Assembly: GCF_019656455.1 (NCBI RefSeq)
Contig: NZ_BPMK01000005.1
Span: 194,743 to 258,742 of the forward strand
Length of the DNA stretch: 64,000 nucleotides
Direction: 5' to 3'
Origin: Noviherbaspirillum aridicola
GTDB lineage: Bacteria > Pseudomonadota > Gammaproteobacteria > Burkholderiales > Burkholderiaceae_D
This document shows, in pieces, positions 1-8,963 of the stretch. The number at the start of each line of letters is the position of its first letter. Position 1 is the first letter of the stretch. The position numbers and the translations under genes were made by a program. The notes beneath the pieces are model-generated. The model made no database searches. It had not been told where the DNA came from and saw only the letters and a list, made by a program, of their open reading frames with translations.

Positions 1-774
1 ATTTCCGACCGCAACGGGGTTACCAAACTCATAGGCCTGCTGACGGACAGCCAGGTGACACAAAGCGGGGCCATCAACGTTGATACTTTGGGGGTCCTGG
101 CGGGGGGAGACGTCCAGCTTAATCACAGCGGCAACAGGGTCTCGCGTGTGTTCGGGACTGCATGGGACGGAAATTTCACCTTCTCGAACCTGGGCCAACT
201 GAGTATCGGGGCACCATCCGGCTTTGATTTTCTGTCCGACATACTGGGCATCTGGGCCAGTGGCAATATCACCGTTTCAAACGTTGGTCACCTTATTGTG
301 GATAGTAACGCCATCGTGTGGGCGGGCAGCGGCGCCATCAGCATGATCGCGCACAGCCCGTTAACCGTGAACGGGACAGTTTTGGCAGGGGCCGGTCCGA
401 TCAGGCTTGAAGCCGCCTCCAGCGGCAGTCGCACTGATGTCCTGACCATCAACGGAACAGTGCTGAGCACCGAAGGCAAGATCGATCTGGTGGCAGGTGC
501 AGGTATCGTCATAAACGGGTATGTCGAGGGTACCGAAGTTTCGCAAAAGGTTGGCCAGACTTCTCTGCAGTCCACTCAGGCCTCGGAAACCGTAAACGGG
601 GTCATGACAGCTGTCGTCCAAGCAACGCGGGCGGTGGCCGACATGACGCGGCCCGACGACACGCTGTTCGCCCCGGTCGACAAGGAAGAAAAGAAGGAAG
701 AAAAGACCGCCGCCGCGGACAAGAACGATGGAGCGAAGAAAAATGACTCAGGCAAGAAGCTGTACTGCAATTAA
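1..774 (+). CDS. C-terminal part of a filamentous haemagglutinin-like exoprotein (5' end outside window)
   Basis: The reading frame is open from base 1, so this is the last ~257 residues of a larger protein. The visible part is rich in Gly, Ala, Ser, Asn, Val and Ile with loose repeats of the kind 'G.I.L.A...L.VNGTV' typical of right-handed beta-helix exoproteins (filamentous haemagglutinin/two-partner secretion family). It ends in a Lys/Glu/Asp-rich tail and a terminal KLYCN. A surface or secreted adhesin role is inferred from the family. The stretch is visibly lower in GC than the genes that follow, which fits a variable surface gene. Its stop lies inside the start region of the FecR-domain gene, so the two are probably co-transcribed. 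Without the N-terminus (signal peptide, TPS domain) the exact family cannot be fixed. Confidence 0.6.
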   Translation: MSDRNGVTKLIGLLTDSQVTQSGAINVDTLGVLAGGDVQLNHSGNRVSRVFGTAWDGNFTFSNLGQLSIGAPSGFDFLSDILGIWASGNITVSNVGHLIVDSNAIVWAGSGAISMIAHSPLTVNGTVLAGAGPIRLEAASSGSRTDVLTINGTVLSTEGKIDLVAGAGIVINGYVEGTEVSQKVGQTSLQSTQASETVNGVMTAVVQATRAVADMTRPDDTLFAPVDKEEKKEEKTAAADKNDGAKKNDSGKKLYCN

Positions 775-1624
775 GGCGCTGTCGCTGCTGGCGTCGGCCT
801 TCGCTGCCTTCGGCGCTGCCGGCTCCGCCCATGCCGGGAAGCAGGCCGGCACCGTGGTCAATCTCAACGGTCCGCTGCTGGCGAAGAAGGGCGACGGCAC
901 GGTCAAGGTGCTGTCGCTGAAATCGGCGGTGGAAGAGGGCGATGTGCTGGTCACCGAAAAGGCGACCTATGCCCGCATCCGTTTCATCGACGACAGCGAG
1001 ATCACGCTGCGGCCGAACACGCAGCTCAAGGTCGAGAGCTTCAGTTTCGAGGAAGCGCGGCCTGAAAAGGACAGCGCCGCCTTCAACCTGGTCAAGGGCG
1101 GTCTGCGGGCGGTGACCGGCGCGCTCGGCAAGCGCAACAATGAACGCTTCGGCATGAATACGCCGACGGCGACGATCGGCATCCGCGGAACCACCTTCGT
1201 CGCCGAATACGTCGCGCCGGAACCCGCCGCGGCCGCGGCCTGGGGCCGGGCGACGGTGGCGTCGGCAGCGGATTACGGCCATGCGCTGCCGGTCGCGGAC
1301 AGCCGTTGGCACGGCGCGCCGCTTGAAATGCTGCCGATGCGCCTGGCGCAGGCGGCGCCCGTTCCAACGCAGGCAGGCCGTGCGCCCGGCCTTTACGTGC
1401 AGGTGCTCGACGGGATGATCAACGTGCGCAACAGCGCGGGCGGGGTCGACTTCCGCGCTGGTCAGTTCGGCTTCGCGCCGAGCGCGGGTCAGTTGCCGCT
1501 GGTGCTGCCGGCCAATCCGGGCATGCAGTTCTCGCCGCCGCCGGCCTTTTCGTCGTCGACCGGGCCGCAGGGTGGGGCGGGCAAGGACAGCGACGCCGAG
1601 GGCGTCGACTGCGAGGTGCGCTGA
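743..1624 (+). CDS. Exported FecR-domain protein
   Basis: About 293 residues. The N-terminus is a clear signal peptide (hydrophobic stretch, cleavage likely after AGSAHA), so the protein is periplasmic or exported. Residues ~33-160 form a FecR domain: 'GTVVNLNG', an 'EEGDVLVTE' segment, 'FIDDSEITLRPNT', and the typical 'TATIGIRGTTF' motif. The C-terminal half is Ala/Pro-rich linker with one more beta segment. FecR domains are known from periplasmic sensing and peptidoglycan/surface-linked proteins; no iron-uptake genes are nearby, so a FecR-type sigma regulator is unlikely. I chose ATG 743 because GGAG sits ~9 nt before it; ATG 728 in the same frame is possible. The gene overlaps the exoprotein upstream by ~30 bp, suggesting translational coupling and a joint surface role (inference). 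Confidence 0.8.
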   Translation: MTQARSCTAIKALSLLASAFAAFGAAGSAHAGKQAGTVVNLNGPLLAKKGDGTVKVLSLKSAVEEGDVLVTEKATYARIRFIDDSEITLRPNTQLKVESFSFEEARPEKDSAAFNLVKGGLRAVTGALGKRNNERFGMNTPTATIGIRGTTFVAEYVAPEPAAAAAWGRATVASAADYGHALPVADSRWHGAPLEMLPMRLAQAAPVPTQAGRAPGLYVQVLDGMINVRNSAGGVDFRAGQFGFAPSAGQLPLVLPANPGMQFSPPPAFSSSTGPQGGAGKDSDAEGVDCEVR

Positions 1625-1660
1625 GCGGGCAGCCGGCCGGGGCCGCCGGCCGGCATGCCG

Positions 1661-4033
1661 TTACTTGATGCAGACCGCGCGCACCTGCTTGATGTCGGTG
1701 ATGCCGGACAGGACTTTTTCGATGCCGTCCATCTTCAGCGTCAGCATGCCGTCCTCGAGTGCGGCCGCCAGCAGGACGGCGACCCGGCTGTGTTCCTGGA
1801 TCAGGCGCTTGAGCTTGTCCGAGCCGACCATGAGTTCATGCAGGCCGACGCGGCCCTTGTAGCCGCCGCTGCATTCGTCGCAGCCGACCGCCTTGTACAG
1901 CCTGAAGCGGCCGCTGCCGTCGGCATAGCGTTCGCTCCAGCGCAGCAGCACTTCCTGCTGCGCTTCCTTCGGATTCTTCCTGAACGATTCCGTCTGCCTG
2001 AGTTCTTCGCAGTACTCGGCCAGCAGCGCCTGCAGTTCATCGTCGGAAGGCTCGTAGGCGAGCTTGCATTTGCCGCACAGCCGCTTGGCGAGGCGCTGCG
2101 CCAGCACGCCGAGCAGCGCGTCGGCGAAGTTGAACGGGTCCATGCCCATGTCGAGCAGGCGCACGATGGATTCCGGCGCGCTGTTGGTATGCAGCGTGGA
2201 AAACACGAGGTGGCCGGTCAGCGAGGCTTCGATGCCCATGGCGACGGTTTCCTTGTCGCGCATTTCACCGACCATGATGATGTCGGGATCGGCACGCAGG
2301 AAGGCGCGCATCGCGGTGGCGAAGTCGAGGCCGCTCTTGCGGTTGACCTGCACCTGGCGCAGGCCCTTCTGCGTGATTTCCACCGGGTCCTCGGCGGTCC
2401 AGATCTTGGTCTCGGGCGTGTTCAGGTGGTTCAGCACGGAGTGCAGCGTGGTGGTCTTGCCGGAGCCGGTCGGCCCGCAGACGAAGAACAGGCCGTAGGG
2501 CTTGCCGACCACCGCCTTGAGCCGCTCCAGGTTGTGCGGCAGCACACCCAGCTTGTCTAGCGGGATGGGTTCGCCGGCGGCCAGGATGCGCATGACGATG
2601 TCTTCCACGCCGCCCGCCGAGGGCACGGTCGCGACCCGCAGTTCGATGTCGAGCGGGCCGAATTTCTTGAACTTGATCTTGCCGTCCTGCGGCTTGCGGC
2701 GCTCCGAGATGTCAAGATCGCACATGATCTTGATGCGCGCCGCGATGGCGCTGCGGTAGCTGGCGGGGATTTCGATATAGGGTTCGAGCGAGCCGTCCTT
2801 GCGGAAGCGGATGATCGTCTTTTCCTTGCCCGGCCGCGGCTCGATGTGGATGTCGGAGGCGCCCTGGCGGTAGGCGTCGACGATGACCTTGTTGACCAGT
2901 TTGACCAGTTCGTTCTCGGCGGCGGCCGACAGCTCCGCCTCGGACACCTCGCCGTCTTCGTCGATGTCCTCCATGCCGGACAGCAGGTCGCCGACCGAGG
3001 CCAGGTCGCTCTCGGCGCCGAAGAACTGGTCGACCGTCTGCCGGAATTCGGCGTTGGTGGTGGCGCGATAATTCAGCTTCGCCTTGGGGAAGATGCTGTT
3101 GATCAGGCGGGCATGCTTGACCTGTTCCGGATCGGTGGCGAGCACCACGATGCCGTCCGGGCCTTCCTCGATCGGCAGCCACTGGCTCTGCTCGACGAAT
3201 TCCCGCTTGAGGTTCTTGAGCAGGTCGACCGGCTTGACGCGGTCGGCCTTGAAGGGCTCGTAGGGCACGCCGAAGAACTTGCCGAGCGCGCGGCCGATGT
3301 CCTGCTGCCTGACCTGGAATTCGCGCACCAGCACCGCTTCCAGGTCGTCGCTCTTGCGCCGCGCGGAGCGGGCGGCGAGTTCGAGCTCGCCCGCCGACAG
3401 CACGGCTTCCGCCACCAGCTGATCGTATTTCGAGCGGACCAGCGCCGCCGGTCGGGTGCGCTGGGTATAGGCGATGGCGAGCGTCTTGCACAGTTCGCGC
3501 AGGCCGTCCTCGGCAATGGCGGAGAAGGTGCTGCCTTCCCGGTTGTTGATCAGCTGGACCACGCCCAGCAGTTCATTGCTGCGCTCGTCGATGAAGGGCG
3601 CGACCAGCATCTGCTGCGTGCGGTAGCCGGTGCGGCGATCCACTTCGCGCAGGAAGCGCAGCTCGGGGGAATGGCGCTTGAGTTCGGCGTCGTCGTAGAC
3701 GTCCTGGATGTTGACCAGCTTCCTGGTCAGGGCCACGTAGCCCGCGACGCTCTGGTCGGAGATCGGCAGCCTGAGCTGGTTCACCGAGTTGAGGCCGGTC
3801 TTGATCTTGGAAACGATCGAGGTCTTGTCTTCGGCGACGGCGTAGATCGTCAGGCGGTCGGCGAAGAACAGGTCGCAGATATCCTGCGACAGGTCGAGCA
3901 TGATTTCGTCGACATTGGCGGTCGCATGGATCTTGTTCGTCACCGCCTGCAGCTTGCGCATGAAGTTCAGGCGGATGTTCACGTCATCCGGTTGTTCGTT
4001 GCCTCTTACGGGGTTGCCGAGAACAGCGCTCAT
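1661..4033 (-). CDS. GspE/PulE-family secretion-type ATPase with N-terminal GAF domain
   Basis: About 790 residues. Residues ~20-175 read as a GAF sensory domain (e.g. 'DRRTGYRTQQMLVAPF', 'GVVQLINN'), ~220-330 as a GspE N-terminal (MshEN-type) domain, and the rest as the hexameric T2SS/T4P ATPase. Seen directly: Walker A GPTGSGKTTT (~residue 518), 'LRADPDIIMVGEMRD' (Walker B/Asp box), His box 'HLVFSTLHTNSAPES', and a two-part CxxC zinc site (CGKC ~653, CDEC ~718). Such ATPases power type II secretion or type IV pilus assembly at the inner membrane. None of the partner genes (gspD/F/G, pilB/C) is nearby, so this is an orphan whose GAF domain may tie activity to a small ligand. Start at ATG 4033; upstream in-frame codons give low-quality sequence. 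It is convergent with the FecR gene and divergent from the phosphodiesterase gene. Confidence 0.88.
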   Translation of the reverse strand: MSAVLGNPVRGNEQPDDVNIRLNFMRKLQAVTNKIHATANVDEIMLDLSQDICDLFFADRLTIYAVAEDKTSIVSKIKTGLNSVNQLRLPISDQSVAGYVALTRKLVNIQDVYDDAELKRHSPELRFLREVDRRTGYRTQQMLVAPFIDERSNELLGVVQLINNREGSTFSAIAEDGLRELCKTLAIAYTQRTRPAALVRSKYDQLVAEAVLSAGELELAARSARRKSDDLEAVLVREFQVRQQDIGRALGKFFGVPYEPFKADRVKPVDLLKNLKREFVEQSQWLPIEEGPDGIVVLATDPEQVKHARLINSIFPKAKLNYRATTNAEFRQTVDQFFGAESDLASVGDLLSGMEDIDEDGEVSEAELSAAAENELVKLVNKVIVDAYRQGASDIHIEPRPGKEKTIIRFRKDGSLEPYIEIPASYRSAIAARIKIMCDLDISERRKPQDGKIKFKKFGPLDIELRVATVPSAGGVEDIVMRILAAGEPIPLDKLGVLPHNLERLKAVVGKPYGLFFVCGPTGSGKTTTLHSVLNHLNTPETKIWTAEDPVEITQKGLRQVQVNRKSGLDFATAMRAFLRADPDIIMVGEMRDKETVAMGIEASLTGHLVFSTLHTNSAPESIVRLLDMGMDPFNFADALLGVLAQRLAKRLCGKCKLAYEPSDDELQALLAEYCEELRQTESFRKNPKEAQQEVLLRWSERYADGSGRFRLYKAVGCDECSGGYKGRVGLHELMVGSDKLKRLIQEHSRVAVLLAAALEDGMLTLKMDGIEKVLSGITDIKQVRAVCIK

Positions 4034-4276
4034 GTCATTTTGTCCATTCTGTGCGCGGCATGCCGGCGCTACGCGATGCCCGCCATCATAAAGGATCGCG
4101 GCCGCAAAAAATATCCCATACCCGTGTGGTGACCCGGGACCCGGCGGATGCCGCAAGCGCGCCGATTCGTTCTACAATCGCCGGGAAAAATGCAAAGGGA
4201 GGAAGCACATGCAGACAAGGGCATGCGCAGCGGCGCTGCGGCGCGCGATGCGGCACGGCCAAGAGAGCGCCGCGCC

Positions 4277-5044
4277 ATGAGGCTGCAGGTGCTCGGCTGC
4301 GCCGGCGGCATCGGCGGCAGGGAATCGTCCACCACCAGCCTGCTGGTGGACGACGATATCCTGCTCGATGCGGGCACCGGCGTGGCCTCCCTCGACCTCG
4401 ACCGCCTGGTGCGGATCGACCATGTGTTCCTCACGCACAGCCATCTCGATCATGTCGCCGGTCTTGCGTTCCTGGTGGATGCCGTGCTCGGCAAGCGCGA
4501 GGGAGCGATCACGGTGCATGCGTCGGCGCGCGTGATCGAGGCCCTGAAAAGGCATCTGTTCAACTGGGTGCTGTGGCCGGATTTCGCGACGATTCCCGAT
4601 GCCGACGATCCCATCCTGCGCTGGTCCGAGATCCTGCCCGGCGAACCGGTCCGGCTAGGGGGCCGGCGCGTCTCGCCGCACACGGTCAGCCACACGGTCG
4701 GCTCGCTCGCCTACATGGTCGACAACGGCCGCGGCGGCTTCCTGTTCACCGGCGACATGTGCAGCACGCCCGGGCTGTGGCGCGCGATGCGCGAAGAGAG
4801 CCTGCTGCGCAAGGTGATCGTGGACTGTTCCTTCCCCGATGCCGACCGCGACATCGCCGACCGCTCGCTGCATTTCTGTCCCGCGACGCTGCTGGAAGAC
4901 ATCCGCGGGCTCGCGCCCGAGGTGGAAGTCCTGATCTACCACCTCAAGCCGGGGCACGAGGCAAGCATCATGCGCGAGCTACGCGAACAGGGCGGCCAGC
5001 GGGTGTTCACCGCGCTCGCCGGGGGCGACGCATTTGCGTTCTGA
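4277..5044 (+). CDS. Metallo-beta-lactamase-fold cyclic-nucleotide phosphodiesterase-like protein (class II cAMP PDE type)
   Basis: 255 residues from ATG 4277 (a purine-rich GAGAG lies before it; an earlier in-frame ATG exists but adds Ala/Arg-rich junk). The metal-binding signature THSHLDH is at residues 53-59, followed by 'GDMCST', 'DCSFPD' and a late His in 'HLKPGHE', all as expected for the MBL superfamily. Overall character matches the class II 3',5'-cyclic-nucleotide phosphodiesterase branch, which hydrolyses cAMP/cGMP. The gene is first in a tight operon: its stop is 7 bp before the GAF/HD-GYP gene, which is itself 12 bp before an adenylate cyclase. That neighbourhood strongly favours a cyclic-nucleotide substrate over a generic hydrolase, but the substrate is inferred. 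Confidence 0.75.
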   Translation: MRLQVLGCAGGIGGRESSTTSLLVDDDILLDAGTGVASLDLDRLVRIDHVFLTHSHLDHVAGLAFLVDAVLGKREGAITVHASARVIEALKRHLFNWVLWPDFATIPDADDPILRWSEILPGEPVRLGGRRVSPHTVSHTVGSLAYMVDNGRGGFLFTGDMCSTPGLWRAMREESLLRKVIVDCSFPDADRDIADRSLHFCPATLLEDIRGLAPEVEVLIYHLKPGHEASIMRELREQGGQRVFTALAGGDAFAF

Positions 5045-5051
5045 ACACGGC

Positions 5052-6683
5052 ATGAGCAAGTCCGGCACCTCCGATATCGCGCACAGGCTGGAGCAGCTGA
5101 CCGAGCTCAGCCTGCAGCTCGGCACCCGCCACGACACCACGGTGCTGCTCGAGAAAATCCTGCGCACCGCCAGGACCATGGCCAATGCCGATGGCGGTAC
5201 GCTGTACCGCACGAGCGCCGACCGGCGCAGCCTGGCGTTTTCCATCTCCCTCAACGACACCCTGAAGATGTACCAGGGCGGCGTCGCCGGTGCCGCGATC
5301 GAAATGCCCGACATCCCGCTGTTCGACGCGGCCGGCAGTGCGAACATGACCGCGGTCGCCGCCTGTGCCTTCCATACGCGCAGGTCGGTCAACATCGGGG
5401 ACGTGTACCGCGACGACGTGTTCAATTTCTTGGGCATGCGGCGCTTCGACGAGACCTTCGGCTATCGCTCGCGATCCATCCTGACCGTGCCGATGCAGGA
5501 TCACGAGGGCGAGGTCATCGGCGTGCTGCAGCTGATCAATGCGCGCGACGCCGCGACCGGCGCTCCCTGCGCCTTCAGCCATACCGACCAGCGCCTGATC
5601 GAGGCGCTGGCGTCGCAGGGCGCCATCGCGCTGACCAACCAGCAGCTGATCGCACGCCTCGAAGACCTGTTCGAAGGCTTCGTCAAGCTGATCAATATCG
5701 GCATCGATGAAAAGTCGCCCCACACCGGCCGCCACTGCGAGGCGGTGCCGGAGCTGACGATGATGCTCGCCGACGCGGCGCATCGCGCCGGCACCGGTCC
5801 GCTCGCCGACTTTCGCATGAGCGACGCCGACCGCAGGCAGTTGTGGATCGCCGGCCTCCTGCACGACTGCGGCAAGATCACGACCCCTGTGCACGTGGTG
5901 GAAAAGGCGACCAAGCTGCAGACCATCTTCGACCGCATCCACCTCGTCGACACCCGGCTGGAAGTGGTCAGGCGCGAGGCCGAAATCCGGTCATTGAAGG
6001 AAAAATTGCGGCATGCCGCCGAGCCCGCGCGCCACGCCGCGATCGATCGCGCGCTGGCGGCCGAGCTTGCCGGCATCGACGACGACCGCGCCTTCCTGCG
6101 CCAGGCGAATATCGGCAGCGAAGGCATGTCCGGGGACGATCAGCGCCGGGTCGGCGAGATCGCGGCGCGCCGCCGCTTCATCGGTCCCGACGGCAACGAG
6201 CGGCCGCTGCTGGATGAGGAGGAGATCGCCAATCTCTGCGTGCGTGCCGGCACCCTCAATCCGCAGGAGCGGGAAATCATCAACAACCATATCTCGGTGA
6301 CGATCCGCATGCTGGAATCCTTGCCCTGGCCCGCCCATCTTCGCCGGGTGCCCGAGTATGCCGGCGGCCACCATGAACGCATGGATGGCCAGGGCTACCC
6401 GCGCGGCCTGCGCGGCGACCAGATGCCGCTGCAGGCGCGCATGATGGCGATCGCCGACATCTTCGAGGCGCTGACCGCGCCCGACCGGCCCTACAAGAAG
6501 GGCAAGATGCTGTCCGAATCGCTGCGCATCCTCGGCGGCTTCCGCGAACGCAACCACATCGACCCGGACCTGTTCGATATCTTCATCCGCGAGAAGGTGT
6601 ATCTCGAGTATGCCCGGCGTTTCATGGACCCGGCGCAGATCGACGAGGTCGACGAACGCCAGATTCCCGGCTATGTGCCCTGA
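5052..6683 (+). CDS. GAF-domain HD-GYP-type phosphohydrolase
   Basis: 543 residues. Residues ~10-185 are a GAF domain ('GTLYRTSADRR', 'YRSRSILTVPMQDHEGEVIG'). The HD-GYP domain follows: 'HTGRHCEAV' (~224), the metal-binding 'LHDCGK' (~270), a second helix 'EREIINNH', and the diagnostic 'GGHHERMDGQGYP' (~437-449). HD-GYP proteins hydrolyse cyclic di-GMP (some cleave other cyclic dinucleotides) in the cytoplasm; GAF domains often bind cyclic nucleotides. An unusual ~95-residue insert separates 'LHDCGK' from the 'LNPQEREIINNH' helix, where canonical HD-GYP proteins have ~25-30 residues. The ATG at 5052 is preferred over the TTG at 5034. Middle gene of a three-gene operon with a PDE and an adenylate cyclase. 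Confidence 0.87.
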   Translation: MSKSGTSDIAHRLEQLTELSLQLGTRHDTTVLLEKILRTARTMANADGGTLYRTSADRRSLAFSISLNDTLKMYQGGVAGAAIEMPDIPLFDAAGSANMTAVAACAFHTRRSVNIGDVYRDDVFNFLGMRRFDETFGYRSRSILTVPMQDHEGEVIGVLQLINARDAATGAPCAFSHTDQRLIEALASQGAIALTNQQLIARLEDLFEGFVKLINIGIDEKSPHTGRHCEAVPELTMMLADAAHRAGTGPLADFRMSDADRRQLWIAGLLHDCGKITTPVHVVEKATKLQTIFDRIHLVDTRLEVVRREAEIRSLKEKLRHAAEPARHAAIDRALAAELAGIDDDRAFLRQANIGSEGMSGDDQRRVGEIAARRRFIGPDGNERPLLDEEEIANLCVRAGTLNPQEREIINNHISVTIRMLESLPWPAHLRRVPEYAGGHHERMDGQGYPRGLRGDQMPLQARMMAIADIFEALTAPDRPYKKGKMLSESLRILGGFRERNHIDPDLFDIFIREKVYLEYARRFMDPAQIDEVDERQIPGYVP

Positions 6684-6695
6684 GATGCCCTGACC

Positions 6696-8963
6696 ATGCG
6701 CCGGCTGCTTGCGAAATTCGGTGCCCGCTGGCTGCTCGCACTCCTGTTCATCGCGATCGCCGAACTCGTGGTGCTCGGCCATCTGCCGGCGACGCTGGTC
6801 GACCGGCTCGACGTCATCGCCTACGACATGCGGCTGCGGATACAGGATGGCGGGCTCGACCCGCGGGTGGTGATCGTCGACATCGACGAAAAGAGCCTGA
6901 CCGCGCTCGGCCGCTGGCCGTGGAGCCGGGACACGATCGCGCGCCTGGTGGACAAGCTCGACGGCAAGTATTTCGCGCGCGCCGTCGGCTTCGACGTCGT
7001 CTTTTCCGAGCCCGATACCAGCTCGGGATACGACAAGCTGGAGTCGCTCGCCCGCCACGAACTGCACGATGTGCAGGGCTTTCCCGAACTGGTGCGCGCG
7101 CTCAAGCCGCGCTTCGACTACGACGCCCGGCTGGCGCGCGCGCTTCAGGACCGTCCCACGATACTCGGCTACTACCTGTCCAGTGAGCCCGGGGCGGTGA
7201 GCAAGGGCGGGCTGCCGCCGCCTGCCTTCACCGAGGCCGATCTCGGCGGGCGTGCCGTCGATGCCTATGCCTACCGCACCCACACCGGCAATCTGGAGAA
7301 GCTGCAGGCGGCGGCGCGCGCAGCCGGCTTCTTCAACCCGACGCCGGATGCCGACGGCACCATCCGCCGCCTGCCGCTGCTGGTGCGCCTGGGCGACGGC
7401 TATCATGAATCCCTGGCGCTGGCCACCGCCCGCGTCGCGCTCGGCGCGAGCGCGATACAGCCCGTCTTCTTCAGCGAAGACGAAACGCTGCTCAGCGGCG
7501 ACGCGCACCGGGGCTATGGCGCGCTCAAGGCGATCCGGATGAACAGCAAGCCGCGCGCGACGGTGATTCCGCTCGATCGCGACCTGACCGCGCTCGTCAG
7601 CTATCGTGGACCGGGCGGCCCGCGCGGCGGCCAGTACCGCTATGTGTCGGCGGTCGACGTGCTGCAGGAGAAAGTGCCGATGGAGGTGCTGGCCGATGCC
7701 ATCGTCCTGGTCGGCACCACCGCCGCCGGACTCAAGGATCTGCGGGCGACGCCGGTCAATATCGATTACCCCGGCGTCGAGCTGCATGCCAACATCGTCA
7801 GTTCCATCCTCGATGCGCAGTTCAAGCATGAGCCGGATTTCAGCCTCGGCATCCAGCTGCTGCAGGTCGCCGCGCTCGGCATCGCGCTCGGCCTGCTGCT
7901 GCCGGTGCTGGCGCCGCTGCCGGCGATCCTGGTGTCGCTGGCCGCCACCGCGGGCGTGGTATGGCTGAATCTGTGGATGTACCGCTCGCTCGACTGGGTG
8001 CTGCCGGTCGCAGTGCCGCTGCTATTGGCCGGCGCGCTGTTCATCGCCAACCTGGCATGGGGCTATCTGTTCGAGTATCGCCGGGGCAGGGCCATGGTCA
8101 GCCTGTTCGGCGAGTACGTCGCGCCGGAACTCGTCGCCGAGATGGCAGCGGATCCGCAGCGCTACAGCATGGAGGGCGAAAGCCACGAGCTGACGGTGCT
8201 GTTCTGCGACGTGCGCGGCTTCACCACCATCTCGGAAGGACTGGATCCCAATTCGCTGCGCGAATACATCAACATCTATCTCACCGCCATGTCGGAAGAC
8301 ATACGCGGCAACCGGGGCACGCTGGACAAGTACATCGGCGATGCGGTGATGGCTTTCTGGGGCGCGCCGGTGTCGCTGCCGGATCATGCGCAGCGCGCGG
8401 TGGCGTCCGCGCTGCGCATGCAGGCCACCGCGAATTCGCTGAACAAGGATTTCGCCGCCCGCGGCTGGCCGCTGCTGAAAATAGGCATCGGCCTCAATAC
8501 GGGCGACATGCGGGTGGGCGACATGGGATCGAAGATCCGGCGCGCCTATACCGTGATGGGCGACGCGGTCAACCTGGCGTCGCGGCTCGAGGGCATTACC
8601 AAGGTCTACGGCGTGGGGATAGCGGTCGGCCCGGGCACGCGCGACGCCGCCACCGCCTATGCCTGGCGCGAACTCGACCGCGTGCGCGTCAAGGGCAAGA
8701 ACGAGCCGGTCCCGATCTATGAGCCGATCGACCTGGAGGCGGAGCTGGACGCCACGCGCCGCGAAGAACTGCGGCAGTGGCACGAGGCGCTGGCGCTGGT
8801 GCGCGGCCAGCGCTGGGACGAGGCTGACGACCTGATGAACAAGCTGCTCGCGCTAGACCCCGGGTGCGGCCTGTACCGCTTGTACCGTGACCGCATTGCT
8901 TGGTACCGTCAGCATCCGCCCGGCGATGACTGGGACGGCGTGACCAGTTTCGATACCAAGTAA
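6696..8963 (+). CDS. CHASE2-domain class III adenylate cyclase
   Basis: 755 residues, an inner-membrane receptor cyclase. A transmembrane helix at ~10-30 is followed by a periplasmic CHASE2 sensor domain (~35-340, e.g. 'VVIVDIDEKSLTALGRWPW'), three closely spaced transmembrane helices (~365-450) and a cytoplasmic class III cyclase domain (~495-680). Catalytic residues are present: first metal Asp in 'FCDVRGF' (~505), Lys and second metal Asp in 'KYIGDAVMAFWG' (~545/549), and the adenine-selecting Asp plus transition-state Asn/Arg in 'GDAVNLASRLE' (~622-629). The Lys/Asp pair predicts ATP rather than GTP. A tail of ~70 residues follows the cyclase. It closes the operon with the PDE and HD-GYP genes; its stop abuts the convergent glycosyltransferase stop with no gap. 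Confidence 0.9.
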   Translation: MRRLLAKFGARWLLALLFIAIAELVVLGHLPATLVDRLDVIAYDMRLRIQDGGLDPRVVIVDIDEKSLTALGRWPWSRDTIARLVDKLDGKYFARAVGFDVVFSEPDTSSGYDKLESLARHELHDVQGFPELVRALKPRFDYDARLARALQDRPTILGYYLSSEPGAVSKGGLPPPAFTEADLGGRAVDAYAYRTHTGNLEKLQAAARAAGFFNPTPDADGTIRRLPLLVRLGDGYHESLALATARVALGASAIQPVFFSEDETLLSGDAHRGYGALKAIRMNSKPRATVIPLDRDLTALVSYRGPGGPRGGQYRYVSAVDVLQEKVPMEVLADAIVLVGTTAAGLKDLRATPVNIDYPGVELHANIVSSILDAQFKHEPDFSLGIQLLQVAALGIALGLLLPVLAPLPAILVSLAATAGVVWLNLWMYRSLDWVLPVAVPLLLAGALFIANLAWGYLFEYRRGRAMVSLFGEYVAPELVAEMAADPQRYSMEGESHELTVLFCDVRGFTTISEGLDPNSLREYINIYLTAMSEDIRGNRGTLDKYIGDAVMAFWGAPVSLPDHAQRAVASALRMQATANSLNKDFAARGWPLLKIGIGLNTGDMRVGDMGSKIRRAYTVMGDAVNLASRLEGITKVYGVGIAVGPGTRDAATAYAWRELDRVRVKGKNEPVPIYEPIDLEAELDATRREELRQWHEALALVRGQRWDEADDLMNKLLALDPGCGLYRLYRDRIAWYRQHPPGDDWDGVTSFDTK

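Noticed and set aside
2846..4132. 428-codon plus-strand frame opposite the GspE-like gene
   Set aside because: Antisense shadow; no ribosome-binding site or recognisable domain.
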